The position numbers and the translations under genes were made by a program. The notes below the pieces were generated by a model that was not told the origin of the DNA, did not search any database, and saw nothing but the letters and a program-made list of their open reading frames with translations. Shown here piece by piece: positions 1-8,169 of a stretch of 64,000 nucleotides of DNA. Origin of the DNA: QHXN01 sp963785125 (lineage in GTDB: Bacteria; Acidobacteriota; Blastocatellia; Pyrinomonadales; Pyrinomonadaceae); NCBI GenBank assembly GCA_963785125.1, contig CAWATU010000001.1, positions 620,001 through 684,000 of the forward strand, read 5' to 3'. How positions within the stretch are numbered: the first letter of the stretch is position 1; every line of letters starts with the position of its first letter.

Positions 1-46
1 TTGATGTCGAGGTACTGTCGGCGGAGTGGCGTGGACGGCGTCGTCA

Positions 47-778
47 TCATCGCTCGAAGAGTGCGGCGAGGATATCCCCGACCGAGGTGAGCGAGCGGTG
101 GAGGCGGCTGAGCTGCTCGAAGCTGAGGATGGTCGTGACCCGACCAATCTCGTGGAAGGGGCCGGTGCGTGCGAGGCTCAACTGCCGTTCGGCGCGGTTC
201 GTGTCGCGTTCGCTGTCCACGACGAGGAACGGGCGCGTGCGCTGCGCGTCGTAGGCGCGTTTGAGTTTGGCGAGCGCGGCGTCCACGTTCCCCTTGCGCT
301 GCACCTCGAAGACGTGGCTGAGCCGTGGGCTGTCCTCCGCCACGCGCCAGACCACGTCGTAGTAGTCGAACTCGGCTTCGGCGTAATACCCGAGCACGCG
401 CGCGACCTCGACCAGCATCATCTGCACCTCGACGTGCGAGAGTCCTTCGGCTGCCGCAACCTCGACGGAGGGCGGTGCGTCGAAGGTGAACTGAATCTCC
501 TCCTCCGCGACGCGCCTCTTTCCACGCTCCGTCAAACGCCAGCGCCCGCGGTCACGCTCAATCTCGCGCCGCTCATCGAGCCCGCGCGCCGCGGCCTGCA
601 CCAGCCGTCGCCACTGGCGGCGGTGCCCGTTCGAGACGGCGAGCACCTCCTCGGGGCCGAGCTGCGGGAAGTAGGCCACGAGCCGGTCGTAGAGAAAGCG
701 CACGTGCTCCGCGCCGCCCGTGGCGGCCAGCTCCTGTAGAAGCGGCAACTCGATGCGCTCAACGCTCGGGTAGGGCAT
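47..778 (-). CDS. Winged-helix plus PD-(D/E)XK nuclease-like protein (Mrr-like)
   Basis: This 243-residue protein looks like a restriction-type nuclease. Residues 1-90 are a helix-rich winged-helix region of the kind found at the N terminus of Mrr-type enzymes, ending in a basic RLTERGKRR stretch. Residues 137-192 resemble a PD-(D/E)XK core: D141 in the YYDVVWR strand, then E158-x-Q-x-K162 in FEVQRKGN, followed by helix and strand. Such proteins cleave DNA, often modified DNA. It sits alone before the FtsH gene with a strong hairpin between them. The fold call rests on motif spacing only; a non-catalytic DNA-binding protein is the alternative. Confidence 0.6.
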   Translation of the reverse strand: MPYPSVERIELPLLQELAATGGAEHVRFLYDRLVAYFPQLGPEEVLAVSNGHRRQWRRLVQAAARGLDERREIERDRGRWRLTERGKRRVAEEEIQFTFDAPPSVEVAAAEGLSHVEVQMMLVEVARVLGYYAEAEFDYYDVVWRVAEDSPRLSHVFEVQRKGNVDAALAKLKRAYDAQRTRPFLVVDSERDTNRAERQLSLARTGPFHEIGRVTTILSFEQLSRLHRSLTSVGDILAALFER

Positions 779-931
779 TCCGTTTGAAAGGCTCGGGAGT
801 GTCGGACGACAGGAAGGGCAATTCCCGTCAAAATATTACAGGGCAAAGTTACAGGAGAAGCGCGCGGACAGGCAAGTAGACAGTAGGCGGATGGCCGCGG
901 GCGGAAAGAAAAACGGCAGAGTTTATGTTTA

Positions 932-979
932 AAAGCCCCGGGGCCGCGAGGTAATAAACCTTCGCGGCCCCGGGGCTTT
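932..979. terminator. Bidirectional hairpin terminator
   Basis: Arms 932-949 and 962-979 form an 18-bp GC-rich stem, with A-runs at the left edge and T-runs at the right edge, so it can act on both strands. It lies immediately after the FtsH stop codon on the minus strand and separates that gene from the nuclease-like gene at 47-778. Confidence 0.8.
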
Positions 980-1002
980 AACTGCCTATTGCCTACTTCT
1001 TT

Positions 1003-2793
1003 TCATGCCGCGACGGGCTCGGCTTTAATTCCGAAGCTCTCGCGGATTTCGTCGGAGTCGAGGGTGTCGCGCTCAAGCAGTCCGGCGACGAGGTGCGCGA
1101 TCTCGACGCGACGCGAGTCCACGACTTCACAGGCGCGCTTCAACTGGGCGTCGATGATGGCGCTGGTGGCGTGCTCGATGCGGTCGAGGAGCGTCTGGCT
1201 GTGCGGGTCTTCGGGCTTGCCGAGGTGGATGGGGCCGAGCGGGCTCATGCCGAACTCAGCGACCATGCGGCGCGCAATCTCGACGGCGCGCTCGATGTCG
1301 TTCGACGCGCCCGCCGTCATCGTGTCGAGCAGCAGAACCTCGGCCGCGCGCCCACCGAGAAGCATGGCGATCTGGTCTTCAAGGTACTCGCGCGTGCGCA
1401 TCAGACGGTCGCGCTCGGGTAGGGCCTGCGTGACGCCGAGGGCGCGGCCGCGCGGGAGGATGGAGACCTTGTGAATCGGGTCGCCGTTCTTGACGGCGAG
1501 GCCGACGGCGACGTGGCCCGCTTCGTGGACGGCCGTCGCGTAGCGCTCGTCCTCGTCCATCATGAAGCCCTTGCGCTCGACGCCCATCAGAATCTTGTCG
1601 CGCGCGTACTCGACGTGCAGGCGGCCGACCGCCTCCGAGCCGTCGCGAGTGGCGGCGATGGCCGCCTCGTTGAGAAGGTTGGCAAGGTCGGCACCGGAGA
1701 AGCCCGGCGTGCCGCGCGCGATCCAGCCGAGGTCGAGCCCTTCTTCGAGCGTGAGCTTGCGCGAGTGGACGCGGAGTATCTGCTCGCGGCCGCGCATGTC
1801 GGCGAGGTTCACCGTAATCTCGCGGTCGAAGCGACCGGGGCGCGTAAGCGCCGAATCGAGAATGTCGGGGCGGTTGGTCGAGGCGATGATGACGACGCCG
1901 CTCAAACGCTCGAACCCGTCCATCTCGACGAGGAGTTGGTTCAGGGTCTGGTCCTGATCGGCGGAGGCCGAGTCGCCGCCACGGCCGCGCTTGCGCCCGA
2001 GCGCGTCGATCTCGTCGATGAAGATGACGCAGGGCGCGAGCTTGCGCGCGCGCGCGAACAGACGCCGGACGCGGGCCGCGCCGAGACCGGCGAACTTCTC
2101 CTGAAAACTTGAGCCCGAGACCGAAAGGAACGGCACTTCGGCCTCGCAGGCGGCGGCACGCGCGAGCAGGGTCTTACCCGTGCCCGGAGGGCCCGAGAGG
2201 AGTATGCCGCGCGGCGGGCGTCCGCCGAGCCGGCCGAACTTGCTCGGGTCGCGCAGGAACTCGATGGTCTCGGCGAGTTCGGAGCGCGCCTCGTCCACGC
2301 CCGCCACGTCCTGAAAGGTGACGGGCTCGGCGGGGCCGGACTCACTGGCGTTCGACTCGTTCTGCATGCCCATGCTGGCGTAAACGCGCCAGCCGATGAC
2401 GGCGAAGATGAGGAGCGCCAGGACGGGCAGCATGTAGTTGAGGACGGTGACGAGCACGCCGGGCTGCATTGTCTCGAACTCGACGGGCACGCGCGCCTTC
2501 TCGAAGGCCGAGATGACCTCGTGCTGCGCGACGGCGTTCGTCACGACGCCGCGGATGACGGTGCCGTCCGCCTGCGTCACCGTGACGACCTCGCCCGAAA
2601 CGCTCACCTTCTGTGCCGAGCCGGACGCGGGCAACTCGCGGAGTTGGCTAAAGGAGATGTCGCGGACGGAGGGCTGCACGCGGCTGGCGCTCAGGGCCAC
2701 GACGGCGACGGCGGCGAGCAGGAGCAGGAGGGCGCCTGAAACGGCGAGCGTGACCTTCTTCTTCTTCGGGGGAACGGAACGGGAGAAAGGCAT
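1003..2793 (-). CDS. ftsH: ATP-dependent zinc metalloprotease FtsH
   Basis: This 596-residue membrane AAA+ protease degrades misfolded or regulatory membrane and cytosolic proteins. Visible order: transmembrane helix at about 15-36, periplasmic domain 37-115, second transmembrane helix 117-136, Walker A GPPGTGKT at 201-208, Walker B VIFIDEID at 256-263, second region of homology at 307-323, and zinc motif HEAGH at 423-427 in the M41 peptidase domain. The usual pore sequence FVG reads FAG here. Length is normal for the family. The C-terminal tail lacks the acidic extension of some orthologues, so this may be one of several FtsH paralogues. It is a chromosomal housekeeping type gene, which supports this end being host DNA. 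Confidence 0.95.
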   Translation of the reverse strand: MPFSRSVPPKKKKVTLAVSGALLLLLAAVAVVALSASRVQPSVRDISFSQLRELPASGSAQKVSVSGEVVTVTQADGTVIRGVVTNAVAQHEVISAFEKARVPVEFETMQPGVLVTVLNYMLPVLALLIFAVIGWRVYASMGMQNESNASESGPAEPVTFQDVAGVDEARSELAETIEFLRDPSKFGRLGGRPPRGILLSGPPGTGKTLLARAAACEAEVPFLSVSGSSFQEKFAGLGAARVRRLFARARKLAPCVIFIDEIDALGRKRGRGGDSASADQDQTLNQLLVEMDGFERLSGVVIIASTNRPDILDSALTRPGRFDREITVNLADMRGREQILRVHSRKLTLEEGLDLGWIARGTPGFSGADLANLLNEAAIAATRDGSEAVGRLHVEYARDKILMGVERKGFMMDEDERYATAVHEAGHVAVGLAVKNGDPIHKVSILPRGRALGVTQALPERDRLMRTREYLEDQIAMLLGGRAAEVLLLDTMTAGASNDIERAVEIARRMVAEFGMSPLGPIHLGKPEDPHSQTLLDRIEHATSAIIDAQLKRACEVVDSRRVEIAHLVAGLLERDTLDSDEIRESFGIKAEPVAA

Positions 2794-3284
2794 AGGAACC
2801 TCAAAAAAGATATGGAGGGAGTCGGGGGTTCAAAGACTCCTTCGGTGTCGAGCAGTTGTAAAGCTTTAGAAACCGCCTCAGGAGGGCCGTCGGGGGCCGC
2901 CGGACAGGTTCAAGCGGTGATAAGCGGAGGCGTCCGCCAAAGGCGGCGGACGCTGGCTTACACTCTAGCAGTCAAGAGCTTTTCAAGTCCAGCGAAAATG
3001 CTTTTGAACCGTCTTCGTCCGTGCGAGGCTTCAGTTTCAACCCGCGGCCTGTGCCGCTTAATCTTCCGATGACACAGTTTAGACTCCGGTTGCCGCGCAC
3101 CGGTGCTTTTATGTCCGGGCTTTCAGACGCGCCCTGTATCCAGACACAGGGCGCCCCCGCGTCACGGCGCGATTTCATACATCAAACCGGACTGGTTGAA
3201 AAAAGCATGGGCGGCGTGTTTCGGCACGCCGCCCATGCTTTTGTGGTGGAAGCCCGGCCATAAGGGAAGGGCTACTGCTTCAGC
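2794..3284. other. Non-coding gap with hairpins upstream of ftsH
   Basis: No convincing gene is present. The gap is the 5-prime region of ftsH and the 3-prime region of the small zinc-ribbon gene. It contains a 9-bp hairpin at 2931-2939/2946-2954, a 9-bp hairpin at 3129-3137/3146-3154, and the terminator at 3201-3242. I could not pick a convincing -35/-10 pair for ftsH. Confidence 0.6.
3201..3242. terminator. Hairpin terminator, both strands
   Basis: Arms 3201-3218 and 3225-3242 pair over 18 bp with a 6-nt TTTCGG loop. There are flanking A and T runs on both sides. It closes the stress-protein/zinc-ribbon operon that is read toward it on the minus strand. Confidence 0.85.
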
Positions 3285-3452
3285 TCATTTCAACTCGGCG
3301 CCGCACGAGCGGCAGTGTGTGCGCCGCTTCGCGTTGAGGGTGCCGCAGGCCGCGCAGCGTTTGTACATCGTGCGCGCGAACCAGTTGGTGATAAAGGCGC
3401 TGACCGCAAGGATGCCGAACAGGACGAAGATGCTCAGGAGAGTGTCTTTCAA
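3285..3452 (-). CDS. Small membrane-anchored zinc-ribbon protein
   Basis: This 55-residue protein has one N-terminal transmembrane helix (about residues 4-24), then a zinc ribbon with two CxxC pairs, CAAC and CRSC, near the C terminus, ending GAELK. The TTG start at 3452 overlaps the TGA stop of the upstream stress-protein gene, so the two are probably translationally coupled. The zinc ribbon would face the cytoplasm if the helix is an N-out anchor; that orientation is an inference. The function is unknown. Confidence 0.75.
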   Translation of the reverse strand: MKDTLLSIFVLFGILAVSAFITNWFARTMYKRCAACGTLNAKRRTHCRSCGAELK

Positions 3453-4228
3453 CCTTTGTGTCTCTCCAGCAGTTCCCTCTCATAGCGCCGGCCGCGCTCG
3501 TAGCCGTGCCGGAAGGCCGAGTCATCGCATTCGGCGCCGAAGCACTCGCGGAGTCGTTCCGCGTCCTCTTCGTAAGCACGGCCGCGCGCGCGCGGGTGGA
3601 GCGACGCCTCGAAGCCGCGCCGGAAGACCGGCTCGTCCGTGCCGAAGTCGCCGCCGTCAACGGTGTACTCGGCCTCCTCCGCGTCGCGCAGGCCGACCCA
3701 CCAAGTGTCGCGCGCCGCGTCCACGCTCTCGGCCCCGACCTCTTTGAACAGGTCGCGCGAGATGCCCTCGCTCGCCTCGTCGTCGGCCACGACCAGCACG
3801 ACCGAGCGCCCGCGCCTGAGCGCGTCCTCGTAGACGAACAGCTCGTCATGTGGCAGCCCCTCGGCCATCGAGTCTTCGAGCGCGCCACCCGCCGCCATCC
3901 CCGTGGCCGCGCCGCCCGCGCCGAGGAGCGCGGCCCCGACTATCCCCGCCGCCAGCACCGGCCCCACGCCCGGGATGAGCAGGCTCGCCGCCGCGGCGCC
4001 CAACGCTCCGCCCCCCGCGATGCCCATCGCCCCGCCCACTACGCCGCCGACGGCCTTGCCCATCCCGGGCTGCTCGGTCTCGGTTGTCGGCACGTCGTCG
4101 AGCTGACTCTCGGACGTGCCCGGCGTCAGGAGGCTGATGCGGTCTTCGCCGATCCCGGCCATGCGCAAAGCCTCGACGGCGCTCTCGGCGTCCGCCGACG
4201 AGTTGAAGATTCCAGCGACAGTGCTCAT
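3449..4228 (-). CDS. General-stress-like protein with glycine-rich hydrophobic hairpin
   Basis: This 259-residue protein begins with a domain like that of heat-induced stress protein YflT/general stress protein 17M (AGIFNSSADAESAVEALR). It is followed by a Gly/Ala-rich hydrophobic stretch at about 65-115 of the glycine-zipper kind, and an acidic then arginine-rich tail. These families are induced by stress, but their molecular role is unknown. I chose the ATG at 4228; an in-frame GTG at 4237 would add three residues. It is the first gene of a two-gene operon with the zinc-ribbon gene at 3285-3452, and it is divergent from the ferredoxin gene. Confidence 0.7.
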   Translation of the reverse strand: MSTVAGIFNSSADAESAVEALRMAGIGEDRISLLTPGTSESQLDDVPTTETEQPGMGKAVGGVVGGAMGIAGGGALGAAAASLLIPGVGPVLAAGIVGAALLGAGGAATGMAAGGALEDSMAEGLPHDELFVYEDALRRGRSVVLVVADDEASEGISRDLFKEVGAESVDAARDTWWVGLRDAEEAEYTVDGGDFGTDEPVFRRGFEASLHPRARGRAYEEDAERLRECFGAECDDSAFRHGYERGRRYERELLERHKG

Positions 4229-4367
4229 GCGTTCCACGTCTTCGGGCGCGCCCCCGCGAGGGTTATTCGCCCCGGCCGCCTTCCCCGGCCCCGTTTTGAA
4301 TGACGTTACAGACTGAAAGCGTTATGCCTCGATTCTAACACGGAAAGTGAGGGTACGAATTAATTCG

Positions 4368-4396
4368 TTGAGCGCGCAAATGAGTCATGTTAAAGT
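4368..4396 (+). promoter_or_regulatory. Candidate sigma-70 promoter for the ferredoxin gene
   Basis: A -35-like TTGAGC at 4368-4373 and a -10-like TAAAGT at 4391-4396 are separated by 17 bp. They lie about 45 bp ahead of the ferredoxin start, in the divergent gap between two operons. This is a consensus match only, four of six at each box. Confidence 0.4.
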
Positions 4397-4440
4397 GTGA
4401 GTGCCTTCCCGAATGTTTCCGTCCGGAGCCTTAGAAGAGC

Positions 4441-4815
4441 ATGATCGGTATCGTCGAAAAGCACTGGCCGATGTCCGAGGGCGACGGCAAGGCGACGCGC
4501 AAGAAGAAGCCGCGCATCCTCGCCATCACGACCGACTGCTGCACGGGCTGCGCGGGCTCGCCGGCCTGCATCGAGTACTGCCCCATTGAGGCGTGCATGT
4601 TCTGGGTGCCCGACGACGACCACACGCCCTTCGGGCGCATCGAGGTCGATCCATACCTCTGCATCGGCTGCCAGAAGTGCATCAGCAAAGGCCCCGACGG
4701 CGCCTTCCTCGACGGCTGCCCCTGGGACGCCATCGAGATGGTGCCGACCGAGGACTGGGAGGCGATGCACGGCGTCGCGCTCCCCGACGCCCCGCCCCCG
4801 CCGCCAAATCAGTGA
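4441..4815 (+). CDS. 4Fe-4S ferredoxin
   Basis: This 124-residue ferredoxin-family electron carrier has two cysteine clusters. The first contains CTGC, then ACIEYCP; the second contains CIGCQKC, then GCPWDAI. That pattern fits two [4Fe-4S] clusters, with a longer than usual loop between them (about 30 residues, rich in acidic residues). A basic N terminus (KATRKKKPR) and a proline-rich tail flank the domain. It is monocistronic, followed by a hairpin terminator. The redox partner cannot be told from the neighbours. The first coordination motif is slightly atypical in spacing, as in dehydrogenase-linked ferredoxins. Confidence 0.85.
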   Translation: MIGIVEKHWPMSEGDGKATRKKKPRILAITTDCCTGCAGSPACIEYCPIEACMFWVPDDDHTPFGRIEVDPYLCIGCQKCISKGPDGAFLDGCPWDAIEMVPTEDWEAMHGVALPDAPPPPPNQ

Positions 4816-4834
4816 ATGGTAAATAGAAGCTGAA

Positions 4835-4871
4835 AACGCCCGGCCCGGATTGAATCTTCGGGCTGGGCGTT
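4835..4871. terminator. Hairpin terminator between convergent genes
   Basis: Arms 4835-4847 and 4859-4871 form a 13-bp stem with one G-T pair and an 11-nt loop. It lies between the ferredoxin stop and the convergent HEAT-repeat gene, so it can serve both. Confidence 0.75.
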
Positions 4872-4902
4872 ACGCTTCTCTCTATTCACTATTGACCATT
4901 TA

Positions 4903-5754
4903 CTATTTACTTCCTGAACGGCGCTTGATGGCTTCGGCCGTCAGCGCCGCTTTCGTCTTTACGTCCTGCGGCATCCCCTCAACGCCCCGCGCGTAGCGCT
5001 CAACTTCGGCCAGTTCTTCCTGACCACCGAAATAGAGTAAGCCCGTGAGCGCGTCCGTCACCTGCTCCGCGTCGGGAGCGAGGGCGAAAAGCTCCGCACC
5101 CGCCTCGAACACGTCGCCGTCCTTCACCGACGCGCGCTCGACCGTGCCCGGCAGCGGCGAGCGCACCTCGCCGGTCTCGCCGGCCGGCTTCTGAAAACTG
5201 AGCAGGAGCGAGTCGCGCTTGACGCGGGAGCCTGTGGTGAGAGCCGTCAGGGCCGTGCCACGCTCCGCAGCGACGACGTTGGAGGGGCGCAACATCGCGA
5301 GCAGTTCCGGACGGCAGCGGTCGTCGCCGAAGCGGACGAGCGCGAGCGCGGCGTTGCGGCGCACGATGGGCTCCGGGTCTTCGAGCAGACGCGTGAGCGA
5401 CTCGCGAAACTCGCCCGACTTGTGCTCCACGCCCATCACCCATGCCGCCGTCATGCGTACGTCCGGCGAAGGGTTTGAAGTGAGACTTACGACCTTTTCA
5501 TTCCAGCGGCCGGCCTCCACGTCGCCGCGCTCGACCTTCTCCGCGACCTGTGACAACGCGTGCTGAACGTGACGCGGCTTCCCTTCACTCAGATATTTTT
5601 CGATCTCCTCGTCGCTCAGAGACCGCCCGAACCACGTCCAGTACCACGTCAGGAACGGCACGACCACGAAGAGGACGGCCACCACCGCGAGCGGCCACGG
5701 CGTGCGCCTGCGCCCTGCGACGCTGCCTTCCGTGTTCGTTTGCTGCACGCTCAT
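4903..5754 (-). CDS. Membrane-anchored HEAT-repeat protein with lipoyl/biotinyl-like segment
   Basis: This 283-residue protein starts with a cytoplasmic basic segment and one transmembrane helix at about 20-42. HEAT-like repeats follow at about 85-165 (DVRMTAAWVMG, PIVRRNAALALVRFG). Residues 198-226 (SPLPGTVERASVKDGDVFEA) resemble the barrel-sandwich hybrid of biotinyl/lipoyl carrier or HlyD-type adaptor domains, but no modifiable lysine is in place. HEAT repeats bind proteins, so a membrane-tethered scaffold is plausible. It is the last gene I assign to the host side. Confidence 0.65.
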   Translation of the reverse strand: MSVQQTNTEGSVAGRRRTPWPLAVVAVLFVVVPFLTWYWTWFGRSLSDEEIEKYLSEGKPRHVQHALSQVAEKVERGDVEAGRWNEKVVSLTSNPSPDVRMTAAWVMGVEHKSGEFRESLTRLLEDPEPIVRRNAALALVRFGDDRCRPELLAMLRPSNVVAAERGTALTALTTGSRVKRDSLLLSFQKPAGETGEVRSPLPGTVERASVKDGDVFEAGAELFALAPDAEQVTDALTGLLYFGGQEELAEVERYARGVEGMPQDVKTKAALTAEAIKRRSGSK

Positions 5755-6003
5755 CGGTTCACTGCGGCCGGTAGAGGTGATAAAGCATCAAATTTCATTG
5801 CACGTGCGTGCCCGTCGTCGCACAGGGGAGCCGGGACTTTACTACGGACTTGCCCGCGGATGCACGTCGGCGCCCGTCCCAGCCTGCCCCCGTCGGCACA
5901 CCAACGGCACAATCGACTATACTCCCCGCGGGCGCGGGAGGCCGCTCGAAGGTAACGAGAGCGGGCGTGGCGCGCTTCCCTCCTCCCGCTGCCGCTCCCC
6001 TGC
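5755..6003. other. Non-coding gap, probable host/phage boundary
   Basis: No convincing gene is visible in this 249-bp gap. To its left the genes are bacterial in type, and to its right phage-type genes run to the end of the window. I saw no tRNA gene or obvious direct repeat that would mark an attachment site. The second half of any duplicated site would have to lie outside the window. Confidence 0.4.
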
Positions 6004-6534
6004 CTACCTGTTGAAAATCTCCAACTCGATGATGCGGCTATAGAGTCCGTCGTTGCTCGCCGTGACTATGGCCCGCACCGCAGACCCGCGCACGGGCGTA
6101 AAGCTCACGTCGCGCGCGCAGAGATTGTTGCCCGTCACGCTCGCCGTCTGCTGCCACCCCGAAGAAGTAAGCACTTCGACAGTGAAGTCTCGGATGCCGT
6201 ACAGGCCGCACGTCTGGATCGCGCCCGGCTCGACGGGCGAGCCAAAGGAGTCCTGAAGGGTGAACAGGGTAACGCGGCCGATAGAATATTGCCGCCCGAG
6301 TGTCACGGTCAGGCTGTCGTCAGAGAAGGCATTGCGCGTGGCGTCGTTCCAGCCGCCGCCCGACCCCCAAGCGTAGCCAGTGCGGTCGCCGTCGATGGCG
6401 GCCGAAGCCGGGAAGCCCGGGGCGGATGACGAGGCCGAGGCGACGGTCGCCGCGTCGAGTGCGAGGTTCTGCTGTGCCGAGACTGACGCACAGAGCGCCA
6501 GCGTGAGAGCGAGGGTGAAGAGAATCTTTTTCAT
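6004..6534 (-). CDS. Secreted F5/8 type C (discoidin-like) domain protein
   Basis: This 176-residue protein has a Sec signal peptide (residues 1-20, cleavage after SVSA). The rest matches the pattern of coagulation-factor 5/8 C-terminal domains: NLALDAATVASAS, SAAIDGDRTGYAW, then an eight-strand jelly roll ending in RIIELEIFN. Such domains bind carbohydrate or lipid surfaces. The start has a good AAAGGAA site. It is the last gene of the phage-direction operon and has a signal peptide like the fibre genes upstream, so it may be a surface-binding virion or cell-surface protein. A host origin cannot be excluded. Confidence 0.7.
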   Translation of the reverse strand: MKKILFTLALTLALCASVSAQQNLALDAATVASASSSAPGFPASAAIDGDRTGYAWGSGGGWNDATRNAFSDDSLTVTLGRQYSIGRVTLFTLQDSFGSPVEPGAIQTCGLYGIRDFTVEVLTSSGWQQTASVTGNNLCARDVSFTPVRGSAVRAIVTASNDGLYSRIIELEIFNR

Positions 6535-6576
6535 GTTAGTTCCTTTCGTGTCTGTCGTTTGTTAGAATCCGCGGCC

Positions 6577-6732
6577 ATGAAGCGCTTCCTTAGACAACTC
6601 TTTTGCCTCCACCATTGGCGCAACGGCTGGCCCGACCCCTTCAGCGAACCACGCGACGCGAAGACGGCTTACTGTGTAAAGTGTGACAAGCGCGCCGTGG
6701 TCAAGTTTTCCGACCTCTTTTCCGACCTCTAG
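6577..6732 (+). CDS. Small zinc-binding-like protein, opposite strand
   Basis: A 51-residue frame on the plus strand, in the gap between two minus-strand genes. It has an FCLHHW motif near the N terminus and CVKC in the middle, consistent with a small zinc-binding fold. About three quarters of its codons end in G or C, like its neighbours. No clear ribosome binding site is visible. The competing minus-strand frame 6562-6747 overlaps the previous stop as GTGA, but its codon use and composition are less convincing. Confidence 0.4.
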   Translation: MKRFLRQLFCLHHWRNGWPDPFSEPRDAKTAYCVKCDKRAVVKFSDLFSDL

Positions 6733-6743
6733 CCTGCGCTGCC

Positions 6744-8159
6744 TCACTTAGCAACCCAACCCGTATTGCCCGTGCCGCTCTCCTTTACGTAGAGCGTTGT
6801 GGACGCGCCTCCGTCCGTGCGGGTGTAAAGCGAGCCGACGTTGGCCGTGACGACGCTCTCCGGCGAGCCCGTACCGGACGACCATGTGACCGACGTGGCC
6901 GTGATGATGTTGCGGACACGCAGGTCACGTATCGTTCCGGCGGTACCGCTGTTGACCTCCATGACGCCCGCAGCGTTGCGCGATAGCCCCGTGTCGGGTG
7001 AGCCGGAAATTGATGTCGCAGAGTGAAAGCCGAGGAGGTTGTCGGCCCCTATAAACACCCCGCCGTTAATGCCCGCGCCCGCGCCTATCTTGACCCGTAT
7101 GTTTCCGAATGATGCCAAGCTGGCCCCATCCGTCCAATACCCGGGGCGACCGTTCGTCATCATGATGCCGTTGCTTGAGGAGAGCGCCCCGATGTCCGTC
7201 CCCGCCTGTTGCCAGACTAAGACGTTTTGGGAGCCGCCGCCGTTGATGATTAAGGGTGCGCCGGTGCCAACCCCGAAGGTGTTCGTGCCGGAAAAGGTCT
7301 GCCCCGCGTCCGTCCTCGCAATCGTCGCGGTCGTGGACGGGAACGTCATCGTGGTCGAGTCAGTCCCGGCGAAGGTTAGGGTGTTGTTGAACGTGAAGGT
7401 CTTCCCCGCGGCGCCCGTCAGTGTATAAGTGCCTGCCGTGAAGGTGTTGCCGTTGAGCGTGGTGACGCTGAAGGCCCCGCCGTTACCCCCAGCGAAAAGG
7501 GCCGCCCCCGTCCCCGACTCATCCGTCAGTGCGGAGCGCAGATTCGCGCTCGAAGGCGTGCCGAGGAACGTCGCCACGCCCGTCCCTAAGCCAGAGACGC
7601 CCGTCGAGATGGGTAGCCCCGTCGCGCTCGCCAGCGTGCCGCCGCCGGCCGCATCTGCGTGCGTGTGCGTCGCGTTGGCGAAGCTTCCGATGGTCGGCGC
7701 CGTCAGCGTCTTATTGGTGAACGTCTCCGTCCCGGCCAGCGTCGCCAGAGTCGAGTTGGCGTCGGGGAGGACGAACGTGCGCGCGGCGGTCGGCCCCGAG
7801 AAGGTAATGACCTGCGAGAAGACCGGGATGGTCGTGTTGGCGTCAGGCGCCGTCCACACGCGCGTCGTGCCGGCCGTGATGCCGTCGGCCTCGATGCGTA
7901 CCAGTTTGGTCGCGTCGGACGAGCCCTTCACGAAGGCCGTGGAGTCGGAGACGGGGAGGCCGCTGCTCCCGACCGGCGTGCAGGCGCCGAGCGTGTTGCC
8001 GTAGACGATGCCGGTCGCCCGGTCAATCGTGAGCGTCCCCGGCGGGCAGACCGAGGGGGCGCCGGTACGCTCTTTCACGTACTGCTTCGAGTCCTGCGAG
8101 AGCGCCACAGCCGGAAAGAGCGCCAGCGCGAATAGGGTTGCGAGTAGTAGTCTCTTCAT
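6744..8159 (-). CDS. Tail-fibre-like protein with Sec signal peptide
   Basis: This 471-residue protein has a signal peptide (residues 1-21, ending AVALS) and then typical phage fibre repeats. These include TLAGTETFTNKTLTAPTI, THTHADAAGGGTL and several TFTFNNTLTFAG-like beta units, rich in Gly, Thr and Ala. Such repeats form trimeric beta-helical fibres that recognise the host surface. It follows the spike gene by about ten bases, so it is cotranscribed. A cleavable export signal is unusual for a virion fibre, which normally assembles in the cytoplasm. Confidence 0.75.
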   Translation of the reverse strand: MKRLLLATLFALALFPAVALSQDSKQYVKERTGAPSVCPPGTLTIDRATGIVYGNTLGACTPVGSSGLPVSDSTAFVKGSSDATKLVRIEADGITAGTTRVWTAPDANTTIPVFSQVITFSGPTAARTFVLPDANSTLATLAGTETFTNKTLTAPTIGSFANATHTHADAAGGGTLASATGLPISTGVSGLGTGVATFLGTPSSANLRSALTDESGTGAALFAGGNGGAFSVTTLNGNTFTAGTYTLTGAAGKTFTFNNTLTFAGTDSTTMTFPSTTATIARTDAGQTFSGTNTFGVGTGAPLIINGGGSQNVLVWQQAGTDIGALSSSNGIMMTNGRPGYWTDGASLASFGNIRVKIGAGAGINGGVFIGADNLLGFHSATSISGSPDTGLSRNAAGVMEVNSGTAGTIRDLRVRNIITATSVTWSSGTGSPESVVTANVGSLYTRTDGGASTTLYVKESGTGNTGWVAK

Positions 8160-8169
8160 TCTCTTCTCC

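Noticed and set aside
2931..2954. Hairpin upstream of ftsH as a terminator
   Set aside because: A GC stem with no T-run in either direction and no gene end next to it.
6562..6747. Minus-strand small frame opposite the 6577 gene
   Set aside because: It has a GTGA overlap, but weaker codon use and no motif; kept only as an alternative.
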